From Trochalopteron elliotii (lineage: Eukaryota; Chordata; Aves; Passeriformes; Leiothrichidae): 64,000 nucleotides of DNA. Below the pieces are notes generated by a model. It searched no databases, was not told the DNA's origin, and saw nothing but the letters and a program-made list of their open reading frames with translations. This document shows, piece by piece, positions 22,001-37,000 of this stretch. The position numbers were made by a program, and so were the translations under genes. The stretch is from assembly GCA_024734555.1 (NCBI GenBank), contig JANPWX010019792.1:1324653-1388652 (forward strand). Reading direction: 5' to 3'. Every line of letters starts with the position of its first letter. Position 1 is the stretch's first letter.

Positions 22001-25000
22001 TCATCCCCAATTTGATATTCAGACCTCATTTTGAGCACTCTGCATTATTTTCTTCAAGGCTAGACAATGAATGGACAATAAGAGACACATAAAAATGTCT
22101 CGTTCCCCCCTTCAAAGGACACCTAGCATTTACCTAATTCACTCTAATTCATCCAGGCATTAATTACCATATGCTGAGGACCCACTGATTCCCAAACACT
22201 TCAATTAAAAAGTTTTAACTGCCTACAACACAAGTTTAGTATCTAAAGATAAGTGGCAAAATTATGTAAGTAAAAACTAAAGCAAGGAAAAGTGTGTGTG
22301 TGTTTATGTGTGTGTGTGAGCTGAAACCACAGGATACTAGTCCTTTAACTTTTGAAATTTCTTTAGAACAGTCTGTATCCAGCACAACTGTCCAAGGTCA
22401 CAGCCATCCAGCAGAAACAATGGAAACTGAAGGGCTATGGAAAGAGCACTGCTCCTCTAACTGTAAGCCAGGTAAGTTTCAACCTGAAGTACTCAATTTT
22501 TACCACAGCACAAATCAGAGGTGATAAAATAAAATTAGCTCATTTAGATAATTTATAGCTATGAGATGACGAAATAAAATGCATTTAATATACAGATGTG
22601 CCCTAATGAACAGCTTTCTGTGTTTCTTAATGTTATCATCAGCATGACAATCTAAAGATAAAAGGAAGGTGATATGAACCCGACTTAATTTTCCAGTCTG
22701 AAAGTACAACATTCCCATATAATTACAATGTACACGAATGGACAATAAACTCAGGGTAGTCCCACACCCATTACAATTTATTTTAATGAGCAAAAGCTCA
22801 CACAAGGTCAGATAATAGGTCTCTAACGACATACCACTTCTGCAAACAGAACTGGAGTTATCATTTTGATGTATGAAAAGTGAAGATAAAATTCCAGCAG
22901 ACAGACAAAAGACAAGTGGCCTTGAGCATTTATGTCTTTGTAAGCTGCTGTTTCCTATTTGGAGAAGTGGAAATGTAAGGTGACATTAGTTTCAAAAATG
23001 CCAAACAGAACTCCTGATGCACTGAAGAGGTGTCAGTCTACCAGCCACAGTAAGTCAGCATCTGCATTTTCTAGTGTGTACCACAGAGAATCACCACAGC
23101 TTAGAATATTTAGATAAGTTAAACTGTCTTACCTTGAATCTGCTGTAGTACTCAGGTACTTTAGACTGCTCTGTTTCTTCTGACTCTGCACACTGTGACT
23201 TCTGCTCTGATTTCTTAGTTTCTTCAGCAGATTCTCGATCAGGTTTGGCCTCAAGGACAGACTGCAGAATGGTCTCCAAGGCATCAATCTGAACAATCAC
23301 ATTTGTCATGGTTAGCATCAGGAGTTTGGAAATACAATCTAAGTAACACAACTGTCGTAATTCAAACAACTTCATTAATTCCCTTGTATTTTGAGATGAC
23401 TTCTGTATATGCTAAACAGAAAACCAAATCCTAAAAGGAAATGAGACAACCTTGGAAGAATTTTGTATTGTGCTTGGGATCCTGGAGTGTGTGGCCCTCA
23501 CTCATGGTCACTTGCTTTTTGGGCTCTACTAATGATATGTACAGAGATGCAGCATCAGTAAAGAATCAACCAGAATCTTCTTTTACAAGTTCTTAGTTAT
23601 TCACTGAACAAAGTAAAAAGTATCTCTATAATACAGATAGCATTTCTAAGTATTAATAGCATTTACTATTTTTAGAGTATCAGTACGAAGATGGATAGGA
23701 GCTTCTATGGACCTACTGCACCAGAGAGATACACCTTTGTTTCAGAACCAGGATGTTCACCTACAACCCAGAGCAAGATGAGTTCCTTAACTTGTCAAGG
23801 GTTTGTAAGCAGAAAAAAAATCACAGGTGTATTGAGCTGAGTTCTTCAAACTTCAAGTAAGAAAGATACCTCCAAAAGCACACACCTGAAGATGGTGGAA
23901 GTCATAGACATGACCTGTGACTGTCCAGTATTACAGAGAAGCTTCAGAAAACAGAGCAATAGGTAGGAGTACCTGCTGAGCAGTGCCCTGGACTTTTGTT
24001 TGTCAGGGGAGACTGCAAGTTTAGTAGTAACATGAGCAAAAGGGAGGCTGCCATCATCAGGGACACCTTCAGGAAAAAGCACCAAGAAGAGGAAAGACCT
24101 CAGTGATGTTTCTATGCTCCAGCCCATGTGGCAGTGACATACTAAGTTACTCCTAAGCTGTCTGATTCCAGGATCAGCCCTGAGTCTCTTAGTGCTGACC
24201 TTGTGGACTGAATCTATCCCATCCTCCCTGACTGAGGGCAGTACAAACCTTCTAGAAATCACTCTGCCAGCTTTTTAGACCAGTACCACTCAGGCCATCA
24301 TCTGAGGGTACAGAACACACACAATTAGCCATGAGAGCAGGAAGATGTGATAGCTCATCCTTACTGCTAAGAAATATATCCATGAGTGGTTTCAAAAACT
24401 TGAGAAACAAAGGTGTCTTCCCACCCCTTCAGACACATGTTTCCTGTGACACAGACACAGGTGTCCCTAAAGGGAGGGCAAGGCTTAGAAAACATACTTA
24501 AATGGTCTGTGGCAGTAACACACACTCACTGCCAAGGACATGCCAGCAGACATTATCACTGGCTCATCAACTTAAGCAGTGATTCTGTTCTAAACATAAC
24601 TTTTCCTGTCTTGTCAAGGCTTCTGAAGTTTGCAAGCACCTTTTCATTAACAAGGCAGAGAATTCACAGGTTTTACTGAAGATTGTTTCATGTGAAATTC
24701 CCCTTGTTCAGTGGGTTATAGCCTTTATACTTACAGCCTCTTTAGAGATTTTGATGTCCCCTGACAAAGAAGCCACATTTTCCATCACTTGCAAGGCTCT
24801 ATTCAAATATCCAGGTGTCCACATCAGTGGCATTAGATTGTATACAGCTCTTAATCCTTTTGTCAACTCCACCTTCCCTGTGATAAAAACAAACTTCATT
24901 GTTAGTGCTTCAACATCTGAACCATAGTGGAACCTGTACAGGTTGGCTCTGGTTTCTAGCAGTGACAGCAAGTGTCTTGGCTTCCGTGGTAAAAATAACA

Positions 25001-28000
25001 CACTTCTGCAAAGTTGCTCTAATAGTACTTCCATTGCCTTATTTTATTAAGGTGCCTTCTTTTTGCTCAGCTTCATCTAATTATGTGCCTGTTTCTGGTT
25101 CCCCACTCCCCCTCACCCAGAAATTTTGCCCAGATGGAAATCAGAGTAAGTGACCAGGTTTTCTGGTTGTCTGGCTTTGTAACAGCAGCTTGCAGAATGA
25201 TGCCTCAAGATCTCAGACAACTCTCTTCTTAGCTTTCAGCTGACTGTGGACCATGTGTGCACTAAATCTGATTCTCCAGATCTACCTCTGTGGCCTCCAG
25301 GGTTTACTCACCCCTAGCAGCACAAGTTGTGGCTAAGTTCTCAGCTTACTACCCCTGTTTCTGCTGAGGCTTCCTAAGAGAAAATAAGGGACACCTGCCA
25401 AAAAGGAAATTTTTTGTTTCTCAATATAAGAAAATCCATGCAACAAGGTGTTCATTGATTTTAGCAGGACCTGTGATGTACTGCATCATTTACAGTGTGG
25501 CTTTTCTTCTGACAGTAATTACTTGAGACCATGAAACTCCTGCATGATAGAGGAAATGCACATCACATTGTAGATGATGCAATTTTTCAGTGATTGTGAC
25601 TCTTGGGCTTTGATTTTGTTATTGTCAGCATAAGAGACAATACCTCTTCAAGAGTAGCTTACAGGAGTTGTCCAAGCTCTCAGTCCAATCTGCACTCTGG
25701 CTATTATGACAAAAAACTATGAAAGACACCCTCCTTACATGGAAGAGAACAGTTTAGGAAAATCAAGGTGGTAAGAGCACAGACAAAGCCTATGGACCGT
25801 GGCTAAATTAAAATAGCTTAGGTGCCTGAGGCCACTCTGTGCCTGCAGACATCTTTTACTCTCTCAGAGGTCAGTTCCATTAGTGTTGGCAAGACTTTGG
25901 AATATGTGACATAACAGTAAATAGCTTTTGATCCACTGAATGTCAATGTCATGGACCAAGCACCATTGCTCTCAGACAAGAGTGAAGTACATTTTTGAAA
26001 TACAGCCACTACTCCACCAATCTATGTGATATTTAAAACTCTCCAAACTGAATGCCAATTGGACAGCAAAGTCCCTGTCTGTACCAGTATCTCCACTGGA
26101 TTACAAACTACAGCACCATGAAAAATCCTGCTTCCAAATTTGTTATCACATTTATCCCCCTTTTTGACTGAAAATGAGTTTTTTGTTCTACAGTCATGAT
26201 GAATACAAATCAGCATCCTAACTGTGCCACCACACATCATATTTTGAGGTGACATTTGGAGAACAAATTCACTTTTTATTACCCTCAATAATGCAGTAAT
26301 TAAACAAAAATTTACAATAAATTGTTGATTACTCACTTACTTTCTAGTAAATAATCACTTTGTAGAGAAGAACAAAACCTATCTGCAATATATTCCACTT
26401 TAGATTCAGAGGAAATTAAAGAATTGTTTGCCCATTTCCCTTCCCTTCAATTCTGAATGTAGTTTGATCTAACTTCTCTTTAATACTATATAGCAAGTTA
26501 TTAACAGTGAAGACTTCTTAACAAATACAGGATAAAGGCACTGCTACCTGTTGCTCACAACCCCAACATTCACATTACAGTGACTAGTAAAAGTTGTAAC
26601 AAAGTGTTTTTCAGGCTGTGCTCTCCTATCTCATAAGGTTTAAAGATTATTTTAAGATGCTTATTAACCAGAAGAGTCTGTTGTCCATAACCTTATAATG
26701 TGTGTCAAAGAAATCTGTACTTCAGGACAGTTTTTTCTAAATTGTTGGTCAACCAACAAACCAATCCCACTGTTATTTAAGAATATCTTCTCTCTTCCAG
26801 CATCTAACCCAAACCTGCAGGGAGCCCTGAAACTGATTCTGAAGCTGTCTGATGAATCAAATTCAAACCAGTTCTACCCTCCAGGCCTACAAAACGGGTT
26901 TACTCGTAACTCTGAAATTGTCCTTCCACTATTTCTTTTCTTTTTCCTTTGCTTTCTCCTTGACTACATTTTAGTAAAGCAAAGATGCCAATTTAATTCA
27001 GCCACTGAAGACAAGAGGGGAAAGATGACAATAAGAGAGGTAAAACTTACCAAGGAGTGCATAGCCATAGAGCTGGGAACTAAAACCCACAGTGTTATTC
27101 TGCTTTAGACCCGTAAGTAATAGTGATGCGCCAATATTTTTCTCTTCTTCCCACTGTAAATAAGGAATCAACTAAGTAAGTGTTCCTTAACAAACACAGA
27201 TATAAAATGGCAGCAAAGACAGCATGCATGCTTTTCATCCCATCTTAGCAATAAAGTAAAGAATCATTAAAACGTCCAGTGTTCAGTTACAGTATATCTG
27301 CCCTGAGGAACAGTACTAATTGTACTGAGGAACAACTCACTTTGCAGAAGACAGAAAAATATGAATGGTTGAAATTTTGCAAGAAAATTCTTCTTACTAT
27401 GTCTACCCCTACCTCTTAAACCAAACACAGAAAACTAGTGCTGAGCATTATGAGGCATTGAATGGTATTTTGAATGGTGTATACAAATAAAAATATTATT
27501 TCATTGTTGTCTTTGAATGGGATTATTTCAAAATGCATATTAAATCACATCTATATAAATAAGCTTGCCTTAAAATATGTCTTACGTTCACACCACCCTT
27601 GCCTGCACATTCAGCTTTCATGAAACACTACACATACTGACAAATGCTTATGTCCACAGTATGGATATGCAAACGTGGACAAACACAATGGAAAAATGAG
27701 ATTTTCATCCCTTTGCTTTTCACATAGAAGTGACTAAGCATACTTGATTTCTGGGGAATGAAGAAAATATCCAGTAGGGTAAGTGCACTTTTCTCCTCTT
27801 GAAAACTCAAATTACAATCCAGTTAGGTAAAACCTGAAGGCACCTGCAAAGTGCACTTTGGAAGATGCTTCATGTAACACAAATGGAGGCTTCAAGCATT
27901 TGCCATATAGATAACAACATGCTATTGAAGACTTGTGCCAAACTACATCAAAAACAGCTTCCTACAGAGATCATAGCAGAGTCTTTTACTGACTGAGCTC

Positions 28001-31000
28001 CTTCTGCAAAGGTAGAAAAATGCAACTTCCATTACCCTGAACTGTCATTTTGGCCTTAAGCAAGCAAGCTGTAAATAATAAACCCATAATCCTTGGAGAC
28101 AGGAGAAATGTAACAAATTTAATTTTAAAACACATATGTAATAAGAAGCAACACACCTAAATCCAAATGGGATACTAAAAATCCCAGTAAAAATGCTTTA
28201 TATTTCTGCAACATCACCATTATCAAGCTCTAATGGTAAGCAATACTCAGCTTAACAGGATCCTATACAATAGGTGACACTTTTTTTTTTTTGTGGTAAG
28301 CAGATAGAGTCTGCTTTGAACTGAAGTATCAATTCACATCCTTCAAATGGGCATACATTACATCTGAAAATCCCTACACACCGTCCCTTTCAGAGAAAGG
28401 AGCAAAAGGGGTGACAAGTGATTTTCAAAGGATTTCATACTTGGTTTTTTCGTTTTTCCTTTCTTTCTTTCTTTCTGCAGCTGCAAAAATAATGATAAAA
28501 CAGACCATTTTTTTTTCCCCAGGTAAACTTAGGGGAAATAAAGTAAATTCATGATTCAATGTGTAACTGACTGCACCACAACACTTGGAAGCAGAGGCTC
28601 TGTGTGTCATTCTGAGCGTGGTCAGCTCACCGTACGTTCAGCCTTGGTTGCCAGGTACTGGTATAAAACATAGAGAGAAAGAAGCTGTGTTGACAGTTCA
28701 TCAAAACTTTCTTGGAGCATGATCTCTGTTACTATTGACAGAGCATCTGTGGAGGAAAACAATACTTAATCAGCACGGCTTCCAATACATATCTTCCTCT
28801 TCCACCCACTCATGCTCACTGACACTTTCTAACTGTAGTATGCTTTGAAATAGTTCCAGAGAAAGTTAAACATTTCTTTCAATTAGAATACACCCATAAA
28901 ATTAGTCTTATTCCTTTGGGTTGCTCGAACACACTGCAAGAAGGAAGAATGGGTTGAACAGCATGGAACTACAGCCAAGGAGCTCTTAAAATCATCTTAG
29001 CTCTACACACTTCAGTTGGCTCTTCTTTCCTCAGCTCTTCAATCACTAAAAAAAAAATTAAATTATTTCTTTGTTCTTGTGTTTTGATTACAAACAAGAG
29101 AAGACTGGCTTAACTTCATTAGCCTTAGGGTGACAGGAAAATACAAAAGAGCAGAAATGTTGTCACAGATCACCCACAGTGGTCTGTCTATTCAGCAAGC
29201 AATGTTCTAGAGGAGCTCTCAGAGTTCCAGTGACACTGCCTGTCAGGAAGGACAGTTTGTCAAAAGGCCTTCAGCTTCACACAGGAAAGAAAAACGAATA
29301 AAATAAGGGGGAATTCAAAGACAGAGGGGGTGTGCCTCAAAAAAAAATACATGTATTAATTTGTTGTTTAACAAAATTTTTCAGTTCCTTTTAGTTATCT
29401 GTTTTATAAGAGCTTTATGCAAAGGAAAGCTTACTGCAAGTTTACAGTACTAGAAAACCTGAAGTGAAATTAAAATGGGTCATCAAGATTAATATCTGTC
29501 ATCGAACATGAGAGGATTACTCACCCAAACACTTAAACAGTCAATAATGAAAGGTAGCCCCAGCATGGCAATTCAGCATAGCTGACTTGCTCCAGTAACA
29601 GGCAGAAAGCCTACACAAATAGTTTAGATATGCAGCTTTCTGAACAGCTAAATGTATGGAAGATGAATACCAACACATATTTTGATTCTGGTAACAGTCT
29701 AATTAATTGTCACTAATAAGTCCTATCATATCATTAACACATACATCAGACTTGTAACTGAAGATGGTTTACTCTTGCACTAGGATTAATAACAGTAGAA
29801 ACTGTGAATCACACAAGTTTCAAAACTATAAAATTAATAAAATCCCAACAAAAACAAGACAAAAACATACAAAAAAATTCTTCAGGGGAAGGTGAAGTTG
29901 TTTTATGATGAATTCAGAAAAAATATGGCCACAAGTTTTTAGTTCAAAGAAAAACTCTGTTAATATAAGAGCATACAACTAAGGATGCAGTATTGGTATG
30001 TATTTTCTTACCTCCATATTTCTTCTGCTTTATAAAGAAATCCATCAAAATATTGAATGTAAAATTATCTGGAAAAATTCCATACTGAACCTGAAGAAAT
30101 GGAGGAAAAAAAGTTCAGTGTGCAAATGTGCTGTTCAAATCTTCCCAAGCACAGTGCTGCAGATACCAGAAACAGCAGAACCACAACACTGCACACTGAT
30201 GCAATGTACAGTCAAGCACCACAAGAAATTAGCATGGCTCCTGTGATGTAGGCCTTCCAAATTCTGATGCACTGGATTTGTTTTAGCATTTTATCTGAGC
30301 CTTTCAGACCAGGACTGGCACTATCTGTCACGTTATTATGCCTCCCCTGCATTTAACATGTTTTGGACACCAATGCTATTTAAAACCAAAAAGCTTTCTG
30401 AGAAAAGAAGGAATTTTAAAGCTGTAAAAAGGCTGTCACTAAAATTCAAGTTCAACAGTGATTTGTATTTTGACAAAGAAATCTGAACTTAAAACCACGA
30501 TCTACAAGACCTGGCTGCAACAGGAATTCCTGTCAAACCACACTTGAATCAAAAAGCTGATCAAATATATTCATGTCTCTTCCTTGGTAAAACTTACCTT
30601 GTTCTGTATTGTGTATAAGGCTTTATCTTGAGCTCCATATTTTAAGCACTGTCTGATCCAGCTGTGAATGGTCCAGTCTCTCAAGTACCAAGCATTTGGG
30701 CTATGCCGAAACCTAAAGATGAAAATAAGTTCTGGTGACAATATGACTCTGAAACAATTCTGTAATCAACCAACTATGATTTTCCAAACTTCACCGTTCA
30801 TCAAGTCAGATATAGATTTCTCCATGTTTGACTTTGCAGTCAATCACTGCTCTCTAAAGAGCTGCAGACAGCCCTTTCAAGTAAGAGAAACAAAACTTTG
30901 ACACATTAATAGTTTGTACAAAGGGGAATCTGACCTTTTCACAAATGCATAATATTTAAACCTCTCACTTTCCAGAAAGCCTACTGCTTTTTTCCTGGAA

Positions 31001-34000
31001 AAAAAACCCCAAAAAATAACAGTTTGGTATATTTATGAAGGTTAATAACTGAGACTGGTATAAATACTGTAGTATTTTTTTACCTTGTCCTTGTGATTGT
31101 GTAAGATTGTGTTGTATAACATTTTGATGTATAATATTACTGATCTTGTCAAAGAGCTACAACTGATGACATCAGCAAGTATCAGAATGACATCAAAATG
31201 TAACTGCATCTGCAACTTTGGAGCTAGTGTAACCTCGTGTCTCTCACCCTCCCCAAATCATGCCTCACTTCACTAGTTAAGAATTCATTATGCTTCAGCA
31301 CAGGTCATCCCTGGGCTGCTGCATGCTCCATTTGCCTTAGAAATGCTTCATCAGTGAGGCATACCTCATGCACAGGGAAACTCTGCTGGGAAGCCTTTCC
31401 CTGCCCCTCTGCACTGGTTTAATCTATTCTGAGACACCTCACACCATGACTTCAGCAGTCTTCCAAGGCAACCCACTCCAGTGCTCAACTGATTTGTAAA
31501 ATTAAAACTTTTTAATTTCATTTCATCCTTATTCAGACATGTGCACTTCGCTCCTTATTTGAAGAAATGGTGACAAAAAGCACATGGAACCTCAGCTTTA
31601 GCAAACATTCAAACATCAGTTAAAAATTCAGTGGTAGGAGCTGCTGCCTTGTTCCTGAGCTGAATTTCACACCCCCCTGTGAAGAGATGCATGCAGTCTT
31701 TCTCAACTCAAACGAAAACCGATCTCAGTCCCCAGCACAGAAGTGACTGCCACTTTCTGTAATGAACAACAATGACTGAGCTGGGCTCGTGTGCAGATGC
31801 TTGCAGCCCCAAGCCAAGCTGCAGCACCATTTAGAGGCAGGGCTGACTCTTCCATCTGAGTGAGCATGCTTTCCAGAACGTTTACAGATTAATGTGGCCA
31901 CCAACCCTCTTTCCCCCTCAGTAAATCTCTTGTCTGTCACTGAGGGCTACACAGATGACCAAGCCTGGAAAAGTATTGCAGCCTAGAGAGCCTTCAGAAT
32001 GAAGAAGGCAGCCATGCCAAAAGTGGTGCTAAACAATTACAGAGTCTAAATATACATTTTTTGTAAGTGGCATATGAAATCTCCCCATTAAATTAGAATT
32101 TAATAGAAAAAGAAAAGCATGCTTTGAATATTAAACTACAAGCATCCATTCTGTTGCTATAATTGCTTTCCATTTTCTTCTCTCTGCAGTTCAGATACTG
32201 AGAGAAGCAAGAATGTATATTTGCTTTCATTAAAGTCCTGTGCCATGGACAAATGCTTTCAGGAAATATCAATTACAGGAATTTGGATTTAATCATATTT
32301 TGATGAAAAAAATATCTAATTGCTAGACTCTTTCACCAGCCATTTAAGAAAGGTCAAGCTGGAACACCAGTACCCAACCATAATGCTGCCAACATATTTA
32401 AAGTTTCATTAAATGGTTAATATTTTTCACAAGTGGAAAACAACAGACCTGTCTTTCAAAAATCACGACACTGATGTTCTCAAATACTTAGGCTTTCTAC
32501 TGATACAATCTTTGCAAATGAAAAGCAACAACAAAAAACCCAATCAGCTGTTTTTAATGCGTTTGAATATTCAACTTTTTTCACAGCTCTATTTATTCTC
32601 TTGAGTATACCACAGTGAGAGAGAGTACTCCAATACTTCCTGCCCCTTGGGATTGCTAAAGCTTACTGTAATGAAAGTTTCTAGCTTTCAAAGTAAAATT
32701 GGGTTTGGACAGCAAAAGGCCTAAGCAAAGGATGCAATACAGCCAAGAAACAGAATGAAGCTGATCCTCAATCAACACTCATTGCTGGAATCAATATGCA
32801 CAAAATCCAGAGGCATGTTATAAAAACTTGTAAAAAACCTGCACATCAGCTTTTATAGGGCTGGGACTGATTTTTGCATGTGTGATGTGTGTGAGGATCT
32901 TTCAGATATAATTACTGTATGTACGTTACTATTAAGATTTATATGCTGGTCTTTATGCTCAGATCAGGTCTTGCCTGTCCTAGGTGCTATGCAAATGAAA
33001 AGCAAACAGCTTCTTGATGAAGAAACTTCCTAGTTAATTCTAACAATTAATTACAAGTCAGTTGCATGGGAACCAAGAGAGGGGACTGGTGCATGAATGC
33101 AACATATATGCATGTACAAGATCCCTCAACACTAGACTCTTCCATTAATCCATGACGTGGTAGGAGAATTGGGAGTGAAAGGGAAACAACTACATTGGAA
33201 TCTTTAATTGTTTCTGATCCATATAATACTGGAATAAGCCCTGTCTCTATTGTAGTAGCTGAGAAGATAAACCAATAGAGTATATTTTTTTTACAGTTAA
33301 CCGAGACAAGTCAACCAAATGTTGCAGCAGGCACTTGTGTTTGAAACGGAATCAGGAAAAAGAGGAGGCTGCTCATCATTTTGACAAGCATTAACATCCT
33401 CCTCCTTCTCTTTGTCCACCACACAGGATATAATTAAGCAAGGCAATATGTTCAGAGACAGATGAAAAGACAGAAGGAAGTTAAAACTACAGAAAGAAGA
33501 GGATTCTGAATGAATTAAATAAAGGGAGCCTCTAGCAACTGCTGTGTGTTTAATGGAAAGACCAGAAGGTTATCTTACAGATGCCTGGTTCTGAAACTCA
33601 TTTTTCTGAGAACTAATAAAAACCTGGGAAGCCCAAGATTCTTATAACGTGCTCAGAAAAGACAAGAAGCAACTGTAACATTATTAGAGAAGCTCTCTGT
33701 TGGTACACTTTAATGTTAATGGCTAAAGAATCAATATGGTCATCCTTCCAGTCATTGAACTGGGAACATCTGCTTCCACAGGGAATAAAAACAGAAATAC
33801 CTGTAATACACGGAGATCCTGAAATATCAAGGTCATTGTGAATCCAACAGCACACAATGCAATACTCCAGAATTCTCTTTATTTTTAAAAGTCATTCAAA
33901 TTATGCAGTCCAGAAACTTGATTTTCACTAACAGTTGCTTTGTACTTGCAAACTGATTATAACTTGGAAGAGATACAAGGAGTGTACAGTCTTAGTACAA

Positions 34001-37000
34001 GGCAACCAGAATATTTTCAGCCAAGCAAGTACACTCTCTCACTCACAAATAGGCCAGCACATTGGGCTACATTGTCAGTTTTCTAAGTTAAAAGCATAAA
34101 GCCCCACTGCTCATTATTTTCAACACTGCTGGGGTACTCACACTGTGTGAAAGAAACCAAACAATAAAAAAGTTTAACAGATGCTGAGAGAGCTTCATGG
34201 GGTGCTGTACTATTACAGCAAGCATGACTTATTTATAATGGTGCCCTCACACACTGCAGAAAAGCTGAACTCCTGCCCTACTCATTGATTTCAGTCATGC
34301 AATTTCGTTTTTGCAATCAAGTGGTGATGCACTCTAGCTGCTCTCACACACCCTGTCTTCTCAAGGGGAGTAATGCAGCAAACCTGAGAGCAAACAGAAC
34401 CATCCCTGCTGGTCTGGATTATTTTCCCTGGGTCAACAGAGGGGACTTCACTGCTTTGGGGACAGTCACAAATGAGGAAGATGGTGAAGGAAAATCTGCT
34501 GCATTACAGAAGAGAAAGTGCTGTAGAAGAAACATACCATGAGGAAGAGCTCTGCTCTACTTTTCCTGGTAGTACAGAGGGAAAGCCAGCTCAGCACATC
34601 AGTTCCAATTCTTTGCTGATCACAAGTTCCATTTTGTACTCTGTGCCTTTCTTAAGGGCCAGTCCAACCCCTGGTACTCCCAGAAGCTATCCTTGTGCAA
34701 GACACCATTTTTGCTCTTCCCCATTCTTCCCTGATCCATGAAACAGAAAAGAAGAGATACTTGCTTTCTCCACCTTTACCTGACCTAATGAGGAATCACC
34801 TTCTAATGATCTACACATCCTACACTTCCTATCTCTTGTACTCCTTTTTAGAGAGAAACATAGGTCTGCATGTTCACATACTTTCAACAGGCAGGGAGAG
34901 TGCCAGATTTTTTCTCATCCACTTAAAATTCTACAAAGTCCCAACACAAAATGCAAAGAGACTCAAAATGAATAAATATAGTAGGAAATGTCTCTGCAAA
35001 CCAGGAAGAAGCTATCTCAATGGAATAAATCCAAAGGAACTCCATATTTTACATGAGTCATATAGGGCTGAGAAGCATCTTAGCAATGCCACATTTTTTT
35101 CTTCCCAGGCACATTTTTTTCAGCTACAGTGCATCATGATCAAATGGATTCCAGGCAGGCTTAGCATGGAAACTGGAAGGCTGTCACCCAAAACTCTCCC
35201 TTTGTCATTTCAAGCCACAAGCCTTGAGGAAAATAATCTATATTTTAAATGGACCCAGAAGCATTGCTCATACGTCAGTGTCAAAGAAAACAATCCTGGA
35301 AAAGCAATTGTTATTGGCAGAAATTTCCCTTTAAACATGAACAGAACTTCATTTTTCCATCTCTTCTTTGCCTGCCATTTTAGCCTTCACTTTTTTTTGG
35401 TATAAATCCTTCAAAAATTTCATGTGTAAACCTACCAGTTCTATAGGAAATACCTCACATATTAACTGCCTACACTCAAAAACAGAGAGAACACATCACT
35501 TTTGTGTTGAAATAAAAAACTAAAGTAGTATGTGTACTATAAGAAAACAATTATCAAAAGCAGTAACAAATCAGGTTAAAAAATTAGACAATGTAACAGA
35601 GCATAGTCTAAGGCTGAGGCAGAATCTTACACAAGCAGACTCCCTGAAAAAACCCCCCATATTCAGGCCCTGTTCTATTTTAGTTTTTATTGACTTTCCC
35701 CATCTTTTATTGTGAACTAATTTAACCTGATTGCTTTGATGCTAAAATTAATTCTTCTAAATTAAGCTCTCTCCACCTCCACACGAATTCATATTTCATG
35801 CACAACATTTTTTGTTCAAGATTTGCACAGAGCTCTTACACCACTGATGCACGGCCCCAAAACAGACCTAAATGATCAGATACAGAGAAACTACAGTACA
35901 GAACCACAGCCAAACATCAAGGCTGAGCAGGAGACTTTAAGGATATTTTTAGTATCAGGTCTTGTTTCATGTTATACCACATTCAGCTTTTATTTCTGCT
36001 CACTTCAACATTGCAAGTTCACCTTTTTCTTAACCCTTAAGCTTAGTAATAAGACTAGATTTGGAAAAGGAGATATTTTGGCTAGAAGTTACTATACAGT
36101 TATTTAAGAAGACTCAGGATATCACCTGGGTACCCCTCCTCTTCCAACAACTGAAGGGAGAAAATTCACTATTGAGTAGTTCCAGGGTAGCTATTGCATT
36201 GCTCAAAACTACATTCATGCATAGAAAGCTCAGCCTCACAAAGTCTCTTTCTAACAATAACTATCACATAGCATTCACCATACAGCAGCTAGGATGTAGT
36301 TTATTCCTTACTGACCTAGCTATTTTGACAGTTTTTAGCTGAGTAACAGATGACAAGCTGAATTTCTGATACAACACGCATTTCTGCCCATTGTTGTCAG
36401 CCTCTTATCACTAAATGCTCTTCCTCTCTTTGATGAATTTAAGGCACCTTCGAGAGCAAAAGATAAGGAACAAGCCTTATTACATTAAAAGAAAAAACAA
36501 TATGATCAAAGAGTTGCAAAATCCTAGGTAAGTTTTATAAATTTCAAAATAATGTATGAATGGACAAGCAGTTTACCACAGCATGAAATAATGGTTTGTT
36601 TATACACAGATGTAAGAGACATCACAAAAGAAATAGCATTACAACAGATAAGGAGCTTATGGCAAATTTTGAAGCAATTTATTGGTATTCTTGATATTGC
36701 AGTATTTTAAACAACTACTGGTATTCCTGAAAAGTATCTGAATTGTTCATCAATCCTTCCATCCAAAGGCAGTCATCATTACAGAAATGCAGCAGAACTG
36801 GTCTTCCAACCTTCTGCCACCAGGTTCCACCAAGCAGCCTTGAAACCCCCTAAAAATGTTTGCAAAGCACAAAGCAGCAATCCTTCAGACAGCCTGATTA
36901 ATATCCCACAGGCTCACCTTAAATGCCTCAAACCTTTATTCTAATTACTTCAGACTGGAAAAGCAAAGCAAGGCTCAAGCAACATACACTCAGTACACTC

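Larger units (their letters stand above)
19058..23132 (-). other. MRPS27: MRPS27 intron 10
   Basis: A 4.1-kb intron. It contains the ATT/ACT/CTG compound microsatellite at 19160-19219 and a short TG repeat near 22292. No nested gene or recognisable transposon was seen. Confidence 0.85.

Noticed and set aside
26698..27108. 137-codon plus-strand ORF antisense to MRPS27 exon 8
   Set aside because: One segment looks protein-like, but it overlaps a real exon in antisense and matches no family I know.
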